This document shows, one piece after another, positions 1 to 9,220 of a stretch of DNA of 35,200 nucleotides. The stretch is from NCBI GenBank assembly GCA_023487035.1, contig JAMDEN010000062.1:1-35200 (forward strand), given 5' to 3'. Positions within the stretch are counted from its first letter, which is position 1. Every line of letters begins with the position of its first letter. This stretch comes from Actinomycetota bacterium (GTDB taxonomy: Bacteria; Actinomycetota; Humimicrobiia; Humimicrobiales; Humimicrobiaceae). Both the position numbers and the translations under genes were made by a program. The notes beneath the pieces were generated by a model, which saw nothing but the letters and a program-made list of their open reading frames with translations, was not told where the DNA came from and ran no database searches.

Positions 1-1
1 T

Positions 2-103
2 ATCAGGTTCCCAATTTTTTTTAATAAAATAATTCCTTTTTTTAATAGTGACAAGATAAATGTCAGTGGCGAAAGCACAATGCAAATTGAAGAAAAAGAA
101 TAA
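2..103 (+). CDS. C-terminal end of a TadE/TadG-like pilus protein (partial)
   Basis: This open frame enters from the left edge and stops at a TAA, giving about 33 residues. It ends in a Phe-rich stretch followed by NVSGESTMQIEEKE. The last 30 residues resemble the end of the intact TadE/G-like protein 2.5 kb downstream (FFLKFIGIENINVHSQAQG), where a short aromatic segment is followed by a beta strand with V-S-G/A-x-S/A. TadE/G-type minor pilins typically end this way. Its start lies outside the window and it is absent from the ORF track because it has no start codon here. The assignment rests on this short similarity and on the neighbouring gene, so it is moderate. Codon use and base composition match the rest of the window. 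Confidence 0.45.
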   Translation: MRFPIFFNKIIPFFNSDKINVSGESTMQIEEKE

Positions 104-213
104 TTTATACAGGAATTTAAATTAGAATAAGATTTAGCATAAGAAATTTTATTACAATTAGTATAGGCAATATGAACAGATAGAATTAGATAGATATAGT
201 AAGGAAACAGTAT

Positions 214-258
214 ATGAAATTTTTTTACAGATATAAAATTAGATGTGGTGTCTATTAA
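214..258 (+). other. 14-codon ORF with RBS, possible remnant of a TadE/G-like gene start
   Basis: An AAGGA ribosome binding site at 201-205 lies 8 bases before an ATG that opens a 14-codon frame, MKFFYRYKIRCGVY. Its beginning resembles the start of the TadE/G-like protein at 2533 (MNIFYKLKNEKAAS) but stops before the membrane helix. It may be the decayed 5' end of another pilin-like gene, or simply chance. No function is claimed. The rest of 104-388 is AT-rich with no further gene. Confidence 0.2.
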
Positions 259-388
259 CTAATATAAAATAAATCATCAGGTTAAAATAAAAGGTCAATA
301 AATAAAAGTTTTTAATATTAATTACTAATTATTAATATTAAAAATAAATATTATATTTAATAACTTAATGAAATTTAAGGGAATAATT

Positions 389-1120
389 ATGAAAATAATA
401 AAGATTATTTTATTTATTATTCTTTTTGTTATTATAACTGCTTCCTTAGCTTATGTTTTTATAAGATATCAGGAAGAAAGAAAGCTAACTGAGGCAGACA
501 GCAAAGATGCTGCTATAGCAAAAGAATTATTTAGCAGAGTGAAAGATTTAAAGGATATTAATGAACCTGTAGGAATCTGGGATGAAAATGGGAATTTTCT
601 TGATGTAACTGATGCTACAGTCATTGATGATAATGGGAATATTACTAAAGTTACTAAATACGAAACTTTTAAAGATAAATATGGAAATGATGTTCAAGTT
701 AAATTAAAGAAACAAATTGAAAAAACAAAAGACGGAAAAACCATTGAAAGCTGGGGTTTTGATAGGCCATACAGAATGCTTACCAGATATTATTCAGGAG
801 AAATTAAGGAAATCAGAGAAAATTACATAGTTTTTCTGGTCGAATCAGAAAGTGACTTTGAGGAATTTGAGATGCACCATCACTATTTAAAAGATGTTAA
901 GGATTATGAAAAAGTATTTGATTTTAATAATTATGATTTAAAAAATGATAAGGGATTTATGATACCTCCAGACAGTATTCAAATTGGTTTTAGAGAAATG
1001 GTTACAATTAATGACTTCAAAAAATATTTAAACAAGAAAATAAGTGTTCAGGAAAGCATAACTACTCTTTATAAAAATAGTCCGGAGTCTACTACGATAG
1101 CTTTTAAAGAATATTATTAA
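389..1120 (+). CDS. Single-pass membrane protein of unknown function in a Tad-like locus
   Basis: About 243 residues. I prefer the ATG at 389 over the upstream in-frame ATG at 368, because AAGGGA at 377-382 sits 6 bases before 389 and lies inside the reading frame of the longer form. Residues 4-25 form a strong hydrophobic helix preceded by lysines, so the protein is an N-terminally anchored membrane protein or has an uncleaved signal. The remainder is highly charged with mixed alpha/beta character and an HHH cluster near residue 170. I recognise no domain. It lies 27 bases before the Trp-repeat protein and is flanked by TadE/G-like genes, so it is probably co-transcribed and may act at the cell surface with them. 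That role is inference only. Confidence 0.7.
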   Translation: MKIIKIILFIILFVIITASLAYVFIRYQEERKLTEADSKDAAIAKELFSRVKDLKDINEPVGIWDENGNFLDVTDATVIDDNGNITKVTKYETFKDKYGNDVQVKLKKQIEKTKDGKTIESWGFDRPYRMLTRYYSGEIKEIRENYIVFLVESESDFEEFEMHHHYLKDVKDYEKVFDFNNYDLKNDKGFMIPPDSIQIGFREMVTINDFKKYLNKKISVQESITTLYKNSPESTTIAFKEYY

Positions 1121-1147
1121 AAATAAATGAAAATTTTAATATAAAGT

Positions 1148-2509
1148 ATGTTCAGAAAAAATATAAAAAACCTAACATTCTTAGCTATTTTTATATTTCT
1201 TTTAATTGAGTTAATTTTTATAAACAGTATTTTTGCTGAAGAAGAAAAAATATGGATTGATACTTCACACTGGGAAATTCAAACAACTTTTGTTTCGGAT
1301 GGTTACTGGAAAACAAATGAAAATAAAAGATGGGTAGATACTTCCTATAAAGTAAATCAGGGTTACTGGTCTAATGACAGTTATCAGGTTTGGGCAGATA
1401 CATCTCATTGGGTTAACAGTGGATATTGGGTACCTGAAAATTATAATGTCTGGATTAATAGTGGTTATAATAAAGTAATTAATTATAATGTATGGGTTAA
1501 TAGCGGATATACTACATATAAATGGGTAAATTCAGGTTACTGGAGTACTTATTCTTATAATGTTTGGGTTTCAAGTGGTTATATAGCTAAAGTAGAGTAT
1601 GGTTATTGGGAAATTGTAGAAGAATATGGATGGAGTATTAACAGACTTTATCCAGTAATAGGTTCTGCTGGTCATGCACAATGGAGAACAAAGATTTATT
1701 ATTATTGGGTCGATACCTCCCATTATGAAACAAGATATGCAATCAGATGGGTGGATACATCTCATTGGGAAAGCCAATACGTCGATACTTCTCACTGGGA
1801 GCAAAGGCAAAGTACTGTTTGGGTTGATACATCACATTGGGAAACAAGACAACGTTTGGTATGGAAAGATATAAGTTATTATGTAACTGAAGGACATTGG
1901 GAAACCAGAACAGGAAGACACTGGGTTGATACTTCTTATATAGTTAATCAGGGATATTGGGAGAACTATACAACATACAGCTGGGTTGATACGTCTCATT
2001 ATGAAACAAAAAAAGTTTGGGTAACTTCGGGTTATTTCGCCACTCCAATGCATGGTCAAATTATTGTTGAAAAACAACCAGAATATGTATTTACAAAATG
2101 GCACAAGGATGCAAACGGAAATGAAGCTTCAATGTCATTAAAAATTACATGGAAGGTTGATAACAATAATGTTAATTCAGAAGCAGAAAAAAGAAAAATA
2201 AATAAGGTTTATATTTATGAAGATGTAGTCAGATATAATGATAAAGGGATAGAAAAAATAATATTGTTTGATGGTAATGTTTTAAGCGCTGAAGAAGGTA
2301 GCATTGATGCCAGCTGTAAATTTGAACACGCTGGTAATGAAGAAAGTATCTTGCACGTATATGTTTATGCAGAAAGCGGAGAAGCTGGTCATATCTCATT
2401 TGCAAATCCAATAAACGGATTCCGCTCAATAAATATAAGTCCAGATAATTCAAATTTAAATCCGGATTTATGGCTTGGTGGTATTACTTATGAAATTTTT
2501 GAATTTTAA
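1148..2509 (+). CDS. Secreted Trp-rich repeat protein (WVDTSHW / WVNSGY repeats)
   Basis: 453 residues. Residues 1-30 are a signal peptide: basic start, long hydrophobic core, and an A-x-A-like end before EEEK. Residues about 35-310 consist of some 15 degenerate units of two related types. About ten are W-[VIA]-D-T-S-[HY]-[WY] and five are W-[VI]-[NST]-S-G-Y. Several occur as a compound repeat WVDTSHWVNSGYW or WVDTSYxVNQGYW, each unit usually followed by a basic or polar spacer (ETR, EQRQ). Residues about 320-453 are non-repetitive and beta-rich, resembling a small sandwich domain. The Trp and Tyr content is extreme. No ribosome binding site is obvious. The gene sits between a membrane protein and a TadE/G-like protein. 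I do not recognise a named family; a surface binding or adhesion role is a guess from secretion and the aromatic repeats. Confidence 0.85.
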   Translation: MFRKNIKNLTFLAIFIFLLIELIFINSIFAEEEKIWIDTSHWEIQTTFVSDGYWKTNENKRWVDTSYKVNQGYWSNDSYQVWADTSHWVNSGYWVPENYNVWINSGYNKVINYNVWVNSGYTTYKWVNSGYWSTYSYNVWVSSGYIAKVEYGYWEIVEEYGWSINRLYPVIGSAGHAQWRTKIYYYWVDTSHYETRYAIRWVDTSHWESQYVDTSHWEQRQSTVWVDTSHWETRQRLVWKDISYYVTEGHWETRTGRHWVDTSYIVNQGYWENYTTYSWVDTSHYETKKVWVTSGYFATPMHGQIIVEKQPEYVFTKWHKDANGNEASMSLKITWKVDNNNVNSEAEKRKINKVYIYEDVVRYNDKGIEKIILFDGNVLSAEEGSIDASCKFEHAGNEESILHVYVYAESGEAGHISFANPINGFRSINISPDNSNLNPDLWLGGITYEIFEF

Positions 2510-2532
2510 TCAAAACTCATCTTAAGATTTAA

Positions 2533-2982
2533 ATGAACATTTTTTATAAATTAAAAAATGAGAAAGCTGCATCTTTAATATTAATGGCGATATTAATGCC
2601 TGTTTTTATAATGCTTATTGCTTTTGTTATAGATATTGGTGGTTCAATAATGCTAAAAGAAGAGCTGTATAAAGCATGCCTGATATCAGCTGAAGAAGCA
2701 TCAAAAATTATTGATTTAGATAAAGCTCAAATGGAAGGTTTAAATAATTTAGGTTCTTCTTTTGAAGATATAATAAATGATTATTTTAAAAAAAATTTCA
2801 AACCGATGAAAAATTCAGGTTTAAATAATTTAAACTATAAAGTTGTAGATAGTATGGAAAATCCAAAATATATTTTAGTAACCGGGGAAGCAAATTATAA
2901 AACATTTTTTTTAAAATTTATCGGCATTGAAAATATTAATGTTCATTCTCAAGCTCAAGGCAGATTAAAAAGGATAAAATAA
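2533..2982 (+). CDS. TadE/TadG-like pilus-assembly (minor pilin-like) protein
   Basis: 149 residues. After a short basic start, residues 11-37 read EKAASLILMAILMPVFIML and continue into FVIDIGG. This is the hallmark N-terminus of TadE/TadG-like proteins, in which a short leader with E/A-A-S precedes a hydrophobic helix ending in a V-D-x-G motif. Such proteins are membrane-anchored parts of Flp/Tad pili or related secretion systems. The remaining 110 residues are an extracytoplasmic domain ending in short beta strands. The gene follows the Trp-repeat gene by 23 bases with no clear ribosome binding site, which suggests one transcript. No TadA ATPase, TadB/C or Flp pilin is visible; they may lie upstream of the window. 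TadE and TadG cannot be separated from this sequence. Confidence 0.75.
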   Translation: MNIFYKLKNEKAASLILMAILMPVFIMLIAFVIDIGGSIMLKEELYKACLISAEEASKIIDLDKAQMEGLNNLGSSFEDIINDYFKKNFKPMKNSGLNNLNYKVVDSMENPKYILVTGEANYKTFFLKFIGIENINVHSQAQGRLKRIK

Positions 2983-3262
2983 TTTCATTTATCAAGAAAT
3001 ATTATATCCTAATCATCTTACTTCTATTTGTAATCTTAATTTAATTATTTAACATAAATTTAACGTCTCCTTAATATTGTCTTAATAAATTTAAAATATA
3101 ATTCCTCGTATAAAAATTAAAATCTAAATTGTTTGATTTTAATATCAAATTTTTAAATATTTTTAAATATGAGGGTTAAGAGTTTTGATACCAGCATAAT
3201 CAGATATTAGTAATTTTAAGTTTTTTAAAATAAATATTTTTAACAAATAAAGGAGACTGCAA

Positions 3263-5181
<1,919 letters not shown>

Positions 5182-5290
5182 TATGGCTAGTAAAATAAAT
5201 TATTTTTAATAATTAATTCCGTTATTTTTATATAATTTTTATATAATAATTTAATAATATTATTCAAAATTAAAATTGAAAGGAATTAAA

Positions 5291-5524
5291 ATGTCATGTT
5301 ATTTTAGACACATGAATGATGTTTTTGAAGAATTGGGTATTGAAATTAACAAAGATAATAAAAAAGAAGTTGATAAAGCCATACATAAACTGGTAAATGT
5401 CGAGTATAAAAATTGTCCTGATACATGGAAAAAGGTAAAGGAAATCATAAATGGCGATGGCGAGGATAACAGTAAAAAAAAGGATTTTATTGACAGATTA
5501 AAAAAAGAATTACAAAAAGTTTAA
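5291..5524 (+). CDS. Small conserved-looking protein of unknown function (77 aa)
   Basis: I place the start at the ATG at 5291 (MSCYFRHMNDVFEELG), because AAAGGA lies 7-12 bases upstream. The longer ORF-track form begins inside that ribosome binding site. The protein is small, highly charged, probably all-helical and cytosolic, with a CYFRH start and a central NVEYKNCPDTWKKVKE segment. Two cysteines (residues 3 and 42) could bind metal, but this is not shown. I believe similar short proteins exist as uncharacterised proteins in other anaerobes, but I cannot name a family. It follows glnB after 109 bases and may belong to the nitrogen operon or be separate. Confidence 0.7.
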   Translation: MSCYFRHMNDVFEELGIEINKDNKKEVDKAIHKLVNVEYKNCPDTWKKVKEIINGDGEDNSKKKDFIDRLKKELQKV

Positions 5525-5637
5525 AGTAAAAGGTTATATTTTTAAAAAAATTGCTAAATAACTAACAATAAAAAATTTTTTTAAATAATCTGATCTATTT
5601 TATAAAAATATTATTAATTTGATTTTTTATTTAAATT

Positions 5638-5673
5638 GCCTGATACATACTGATTGCCTAATACATATTGATT
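5638..5673 (+). repeat. Tandem 18-bp imperfect direct repeat upstream of the URO-D-like gene
   Basis: Two adjacent 18-base units, GCCTGATACATACTGATT and GCCTAATACATATTGATT, differ at two positions. They lie about 30 bases before the -35 box of the next promoter, where an activator would bind. Confidence 0.5.
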
Positions 5674-5702
5674 AATAAGTTAATTATTCTTCAAATTAAC
5701 GT

Positions 5703-5731
5703 TTGATAATTTTTAAAATTACCTTTATAAT
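5703..5731 (+). promoter_or_regulatory. Sigma70/SigA-type promoter of the URO-D-like gene
   Basis: TTGATA (5703-5708) and TATAAT (5726-5731) are separated by 17 bases, a near-consensus vegetative promoter. Transcription would start near 5738, about 40 bases before the ATG at 5779. An AACGTT also overlaps the -35 region (5698-5703). Confidence 0.65.
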
Positions 5732-5745
5732 TTTGTTAAAATTAT

Positions 5746-5759
5746 AAAAAAACGTTTTT
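5746..5759. promoter_or_regulatory. CG-centred palindromic operator candidate (AAAAACGTTTTT)
   Basis: The sequence AAAAAAACGTTTTT contains a perfect 12-bp palindrome around CG, just downstream of the predicted start point and overlapping the 5' leader. LacI-family regulators bind CG-centred palindromes of this kind. The same 15-mer (with a leading T) recurs at 17296-17310 before the ABC transporter genes. No LacI-type gene is in the window. Confidence 0.5.
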
Positions 5760-5778
5760 CTTAAGAGGAGTCTTAATT

Positions 5779-6966
5779 ATGAATTCAAGAGAAAAATTTC
5801 TTTCTGTCATGAGAATGCAAGATGGCGATTATAGTGGAGTTGAGATACCAAAAGTTGAATTTGGTTACTGGGCCGGGACTGTAAGAAGGTGGTTTAAGGA
5901 GGGTTTACCAAAAGTAGCTCCTGTGCCTGATAATATATCTGATGGCATTGCGATAATGGCTAATAAGAACATATATGGAGAAATGGAAAAAGCAGGAGAT
6001 GTAAATGTCCAGCCTGTATTTAATCTTGATCAGCATTTAACGAAATTTCCTGTTGATTATAGCCCTATGTTTAAGAAAGAAATTATAAGTAAAGATGATG
6101 AAAATATTATATACAAGGATGAATATGGAGTAACAAATAAAACTTCTGTTAATATGACTTCTCTTCCGATGGAACTTGACAATCCTGTCAAGGACTGGAA
6201 AAGCTGGCTTGAATATAAACAGTATTACAGTCTGGATACCATTCCCAAAAGACTTCCTCCTGACTGGGATAATATTGTTGCAAAGCTAAAAAACAGGGAT
6301 TTTCCAATAAGACTTGGTGGTACAAATGGCGGATTTCTTGGATTTCCAAGACAAATTATGGGAATAACAAGGTATATGATGGCTTTAATTGATGATCCGA
6401 AACTTATACATGATATAAATTCAACTTTTTGTGATTTTTTAATTGCTTATTATGGAAAAATTTGCCAGGATGTTGAAATTGACTGTATCCTTATTTGGGA
6501 AGATATGGCATATAAATCAGGTTCATTAATATCTCCTGCACATTATAGAGAATTTTTAACCCCTTATTATAAAAAAATGGTTAATTTTGCCAAAGAAGTT
6601 GGGGTAGATATCATAATTACAGACAGTGATGGCTATGTAGAGGATTTAATTCCCTTAATTGTTGAGACTGGTGTAACTGGAATGTATCCGTTTGAAAGAG
6701 CTGCAGGTAATGACCTGTTAAGGATAAGAAAAGCTTTTCCAGATTTTCAGATAATGGGTGGTTTTGATAAGAGAACGATGTTTAATGAAGGTGGTAAAGC
6801 TGCAATAGATAAAGAGCTTGAAATGGTTAAGGAAATGCTTAAAAAAGGAAGATATATCCCTCATACTGATCATTTTGTCTCCCAGGATTGTACTTTTGAA
6901 AACTTCACTTATTATAGAAACAAATTAAATGAATTAATTGATGAATTCAGTAGTAATCATAAATAA
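5779..6966 (+). CDS. Uroporphyrinogen-decarboxylase-like (URO-D superfamily) protein
   Basis: 395 residues. The TIM-barrel URO-D family is suggested by the early SREKFLSVMR motif, the central GFLGFPRQIMG, the LIWEDMAYKSGSLISPAHYREFLTPYYKKM block, and the terminal GGFDKRTMFN...HTDHFVSQDCTFENFTYYRNKL pattern. True heme-pathway HemE carries an N-terminal RQAGR motif, which is absent here, and no other heme gene is nearby. It therefore more likely belongs to the non-heme branch that includes MtaA/CmuA-like corrinoid methyltransferases and uncharacterised catabolic relatives. Good ribosome binding site (AGAGGAG) 9 bases before ATG. It has its own promoter with an operator candidate and a terminator after it, so it is a single regulated gene. 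The substrate is unknown. Confidence 0.85.
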   Translation: MNSREKFLSVMRMQDGDYSGVEIPKVEFGYWAGTVRRWFKEGLPKVAPVPDNISDGIAIMANKNIYGEMEKAGDVNVQPVFNLDQHLTKFPVDYSPMFKKEIISKDDENIIYKDEYGVTNKTSVNMTSLPMELDNPVKDWKSWLEYKQYYSLDTIPKRLPPDWDNIVAKLKNRDFPIRLGGTNGGFLGFPRQIMGITRYMMALIDDPKLIHDINSTFCDFLIAYYGKICQDVEIDCILIWEDMAYKSGSLISPAHYREFLTPYYKKMVNFAKEVGVDIIITDSDGYVEDLIPLIVETGVTGMYPFERAAGNDLLRIRKAFPDFQIMGGFDKRTMFNEGGKAAIDKELEMVKEMLKKGRYIPHTDHFVSQDCTFENFTYYRNKLNELIDEFSSNHK

Positions 6967-6981
6967 TATATTGTGATATTG

Positions 6982-7010
6982 TGATATTTTGAGATAATAT
7001 CATTTTTTTT
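6982..7010 (+). terminator. Weak rho-independent terminator after the URO-D-like gene
   Basis: TGATATT (6982-6988) pairs with AATATCA (6996-7002) around a 7-base loop, followed at once by eight T residues. The stem is AT-only and weak, but its position 16 bases after the stop codon fits. Confidence 0.5.
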
Positions 7011-7559
7011 ATAATTTTTTTTTATCTATTTTATTGGCTTATTCTTCTTTGAGCAAAGGCACATGTATTCCATATATAATTTATTAGAGTTGGATAATAT
7101 ATTATTTGCCAATAACAAGACGAATAAATAGTTTCTCTCTGTTTGTTTAATTTATATATGTTTTATTAACTAGTTCCTGTTGAATGATTCAATCTTTAGT
7201 GAATTATTTATCTAAATTAAGCTTAAAATTTTGTCAATTTAGACTTTTCAGTTGATTATTTAGCAAAAACTAATTTGTCTCACCAAAATTTATTTTTCAT
7301 GCCATCATGTCAAATTATACGTCCCTTTGACATATTTCCCCTTGGCAAATTTTTATTAGTTCAATAAAATAATAAAAAATTCAAAAAAATTCAAATTTAA
7401 GTTTATTTTTTATTAAATTTTAATTATAATATTTTTTAAAGCTAATAATTTTCATATTTAATTTATTAATTATTTGTTAAATTGAAATTTATCAATAAAA
7501 AATTTTACTAAATTTATTTATACTGAATATAAACTTTAAAATTATCGAAGGGAGCTTTA
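7011..7559. other. Gene-free AT-rich region before the aminotransferase
   Basis: No ORF above about 30 codons with a plausible start was seen. The part at about 7040-7350 is less AT-only than the flanks. It contains an inverted repeat, ATGTCAAA (7307-7314) and TTTGACAT (7326-7333), with 11 bases between, as an operator might have. The last 180 bases are almost pure A/T and probably hold the aminotransferase promoter. Confidence 0.5.
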
Positions 7560-8921
7560 ATGGATTCAATAATAAAAAAGATTTTAGAATTTAAAAAGGA
7601 AGATATTCCTTCTTATGAACCTTACCTTATGCTTGGTGGCGGAACTCCTGGCGTAAATCTTGTTAGAGGTGAAAATATTTATGTTTTTGACATAGATGGC
7701 AAAAAATATCTTGATGCTACAAGCCAGTCATGGGCGCTTCATCTTGGTTATGCTCATCCTGAAATAAACCAGGCTATAAAGGAACAAATTGATTATTCAA
7801 GTCATTTCCATACTGGTTTTTATACTATTCCAAGATATCTACTCGCAAAAAAACTTGCTGAAATTTTTCCGGAAAAAATGAATAGAGTTCTCTTTACTAT
7901 AGGTGGTGGAGTGTCCATAGAAGCAGCACTTAAGGTAGCCATAATTAACAGGCCTAAAGCTCATAATTTTATTTCATTATATGGTGGTTATCATGGAACA
8001 TCATTTATGACAACTGGAGCATCACATACAGGGACTATGGCAAGCGGAAAATACCATGGAGGTGCTACTCTTGCTCATTTTTCACAAAATTTCATAAGAG
8101 TTCCTGCCCCATATTATTACAGACCTTATTTTGAAGTAACAAACAAAGATGACAAGGATGAAGTTGACAGAAGATGTCTTGAAGCTTTAGAAATGCAGAT
8201 AAAATATGGTTCAACTGGACCAGTTTGCGCTCTTTTAATGGAACCACTTCAGGCAAGCGGCGGACAGATAATATTTTCAAAAAATTATCTTCAAGGAGTA
8301 AGAGATATCTGCAATAAGCACAATATCATTCTTATCTGGGATTGTATACAAACTGCATTTGGCAGAATGGGAACATGGAGTGCTGCAGAGTATTATGGAG
8401 TTACTCCAGACATAATGGTTCTTGGTAAATCAATGGGGGCAGGTTATCCAATTAATGCAATAGTAATTAGTGATGATCTTGAAGGCGTTAAAATGGATGG
8501 AATAGACCTTCATACTTTTGGCAATAACCAGGTTAGCCAGGTAGCATCACTTAAAATGATTGAAATAATAGAAAGAGATAATATTCTTGAAAATGTAAGA
8601 AATGTTGGTGCATTTATTAGAGATGGCTTACTTGAAATGCAAAAAAAATCAGATCATATTGGAGATGTAAGGGCTGCAGGTTTTCATATAGGTATTGAAT
8701 TTGTTAAGGACAGGGAAACCAGAGAGCCTGATTATAAAGGTTGCGCTGTAATGAGAGATACTGGTTTTAACAACGGCATTATCTTTGGTGTTGGTGGAAC
8801 AGGACAAGGTAAAGCTGTGCTTAAAATAAAACCTCCATTAATTACGACAAAAGAGCAGGGTTCCGAGATACTGGAAAAATTCAGAAAAACAATCAAAGAT
8901 GTTTATGGGGAGAATTTATAA
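7560..8921 (+). CDS. Class III pyridoxal-phosphate aminotransferase
   Basis: 453 residues, the usual length for class III (omega-amino acid / 4-aminobutyrate / ornithine-type) aminotransferases. Visible features are the substrate-side LDATSQSWALHLGYAHPEI segment, a YGGYHGTSFMTTGAS cofactor phosphate region (about residues 141-155), LIWDCIQTAFGRMG in place of the usual DEVQTGFGR with Asp retained, and the Schiff-base lysine K290 in LGKSMGAGYP. These enzymes transfer an amino group from an omega- or beta-amino donor to a keto acid in the cytosol. GAAGGGAG ribosome binding site 6 bases before ATG. It stands alone between two long spacers. DEVQ to DCIQ is a small departure from the common motif. 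The exact substrate cannot be read from sequence. Confidence 0.93.
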   Translation: MDSIIKKILEFKKEDIPSYEPYLMLGGGTPGVNLVRGENIYVFDIDGKKYLDATSQSWALHLGYAHPEINQAIKEQIDYSSHFHTGFYTIPRYLLAKKLAEIFPEKMNRVLFTIGGGVSIEAALKVAIINRPKAHNFISLYGGYHGTSFMTTGASHTGTMASGKYHGGATLAHFSQNFIRVPAPYYYRPYFEVTNKDDKDEVDRRCLEALEMQIKYGSTGPVCALLMEPLQASGGQIIFSKNYLQGVRDICNKHNIILIWDCIQTAFGRMGTWSAAEYYGVTPDIMVLGKSMGAGYPINAIVISDDLEGVKMDGIDLHTFGNNQVSQVASLKMIEIIERDNILENVRNVGAFIRDGLLEMQKKSDHIGDVRAAGFHIGIEFVKDRETREPDYKGCAVMRDTGFNNGIIFGVGGTGQGKAVLKIKPPLITTKEQGSEILEKFRKTIKDVYGENL

Positions 8922-9061
8922 AAGATTATGAAAGACTTGCAAATAAACTTCTTGAGCATTCTGATTTTATTGATAAAAACCTTCAAAACCATAATTTTGC
9001 TGATAACATGCTTTTAATTAGAGAAATCATATTTGTGAAACAAAATTTACAGAAGCAATAA
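8921..9061 (+). other. Open frame without a start codon after the aminotransferase
   Basis: From the last base of the aminotransferase stop a frame stays open for 46 codons (KDYERLANKLLEHSDF...NLQKQ) and ends in TAA. Its charged, amphipathic composition looks coding, but there is no ATG, GTG or TTG; the only candidate is an ATA at 8918 after GGGGAG. It may be the remnant of a small gene or of an original C-terminal extension. The rest of the 299-base gap (9062-9220) shows no gene. Confidence 0.2.
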
Positions 9062-9220
9062 TTATAAACTACATCTTAATTAAATAGTTATTTTATTAAT
9101 ACTATTAATACAGGTATCAGGAGAGAGAGACACATCTAATAACTGATAAGAGAAAGATAAAAGCAAAAATAAAATATGATATAATTATAAAAATAAATAA
9201 ACTAATATTAAAAATTTAGT

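Noticed and set aside
1571-2104. Overlapping ORFs on both strands within the Trp-repeat gene
   Set aside because: They arise from the repeated codons of the real gene and show no independent features.
5779-6966. HemE of the heme pathway
   Set aside because: No RQAGR-type N-terminal motif, no other heme genes nearby, and dedicated regulation; the wider URO-D superfamily is the safer call.
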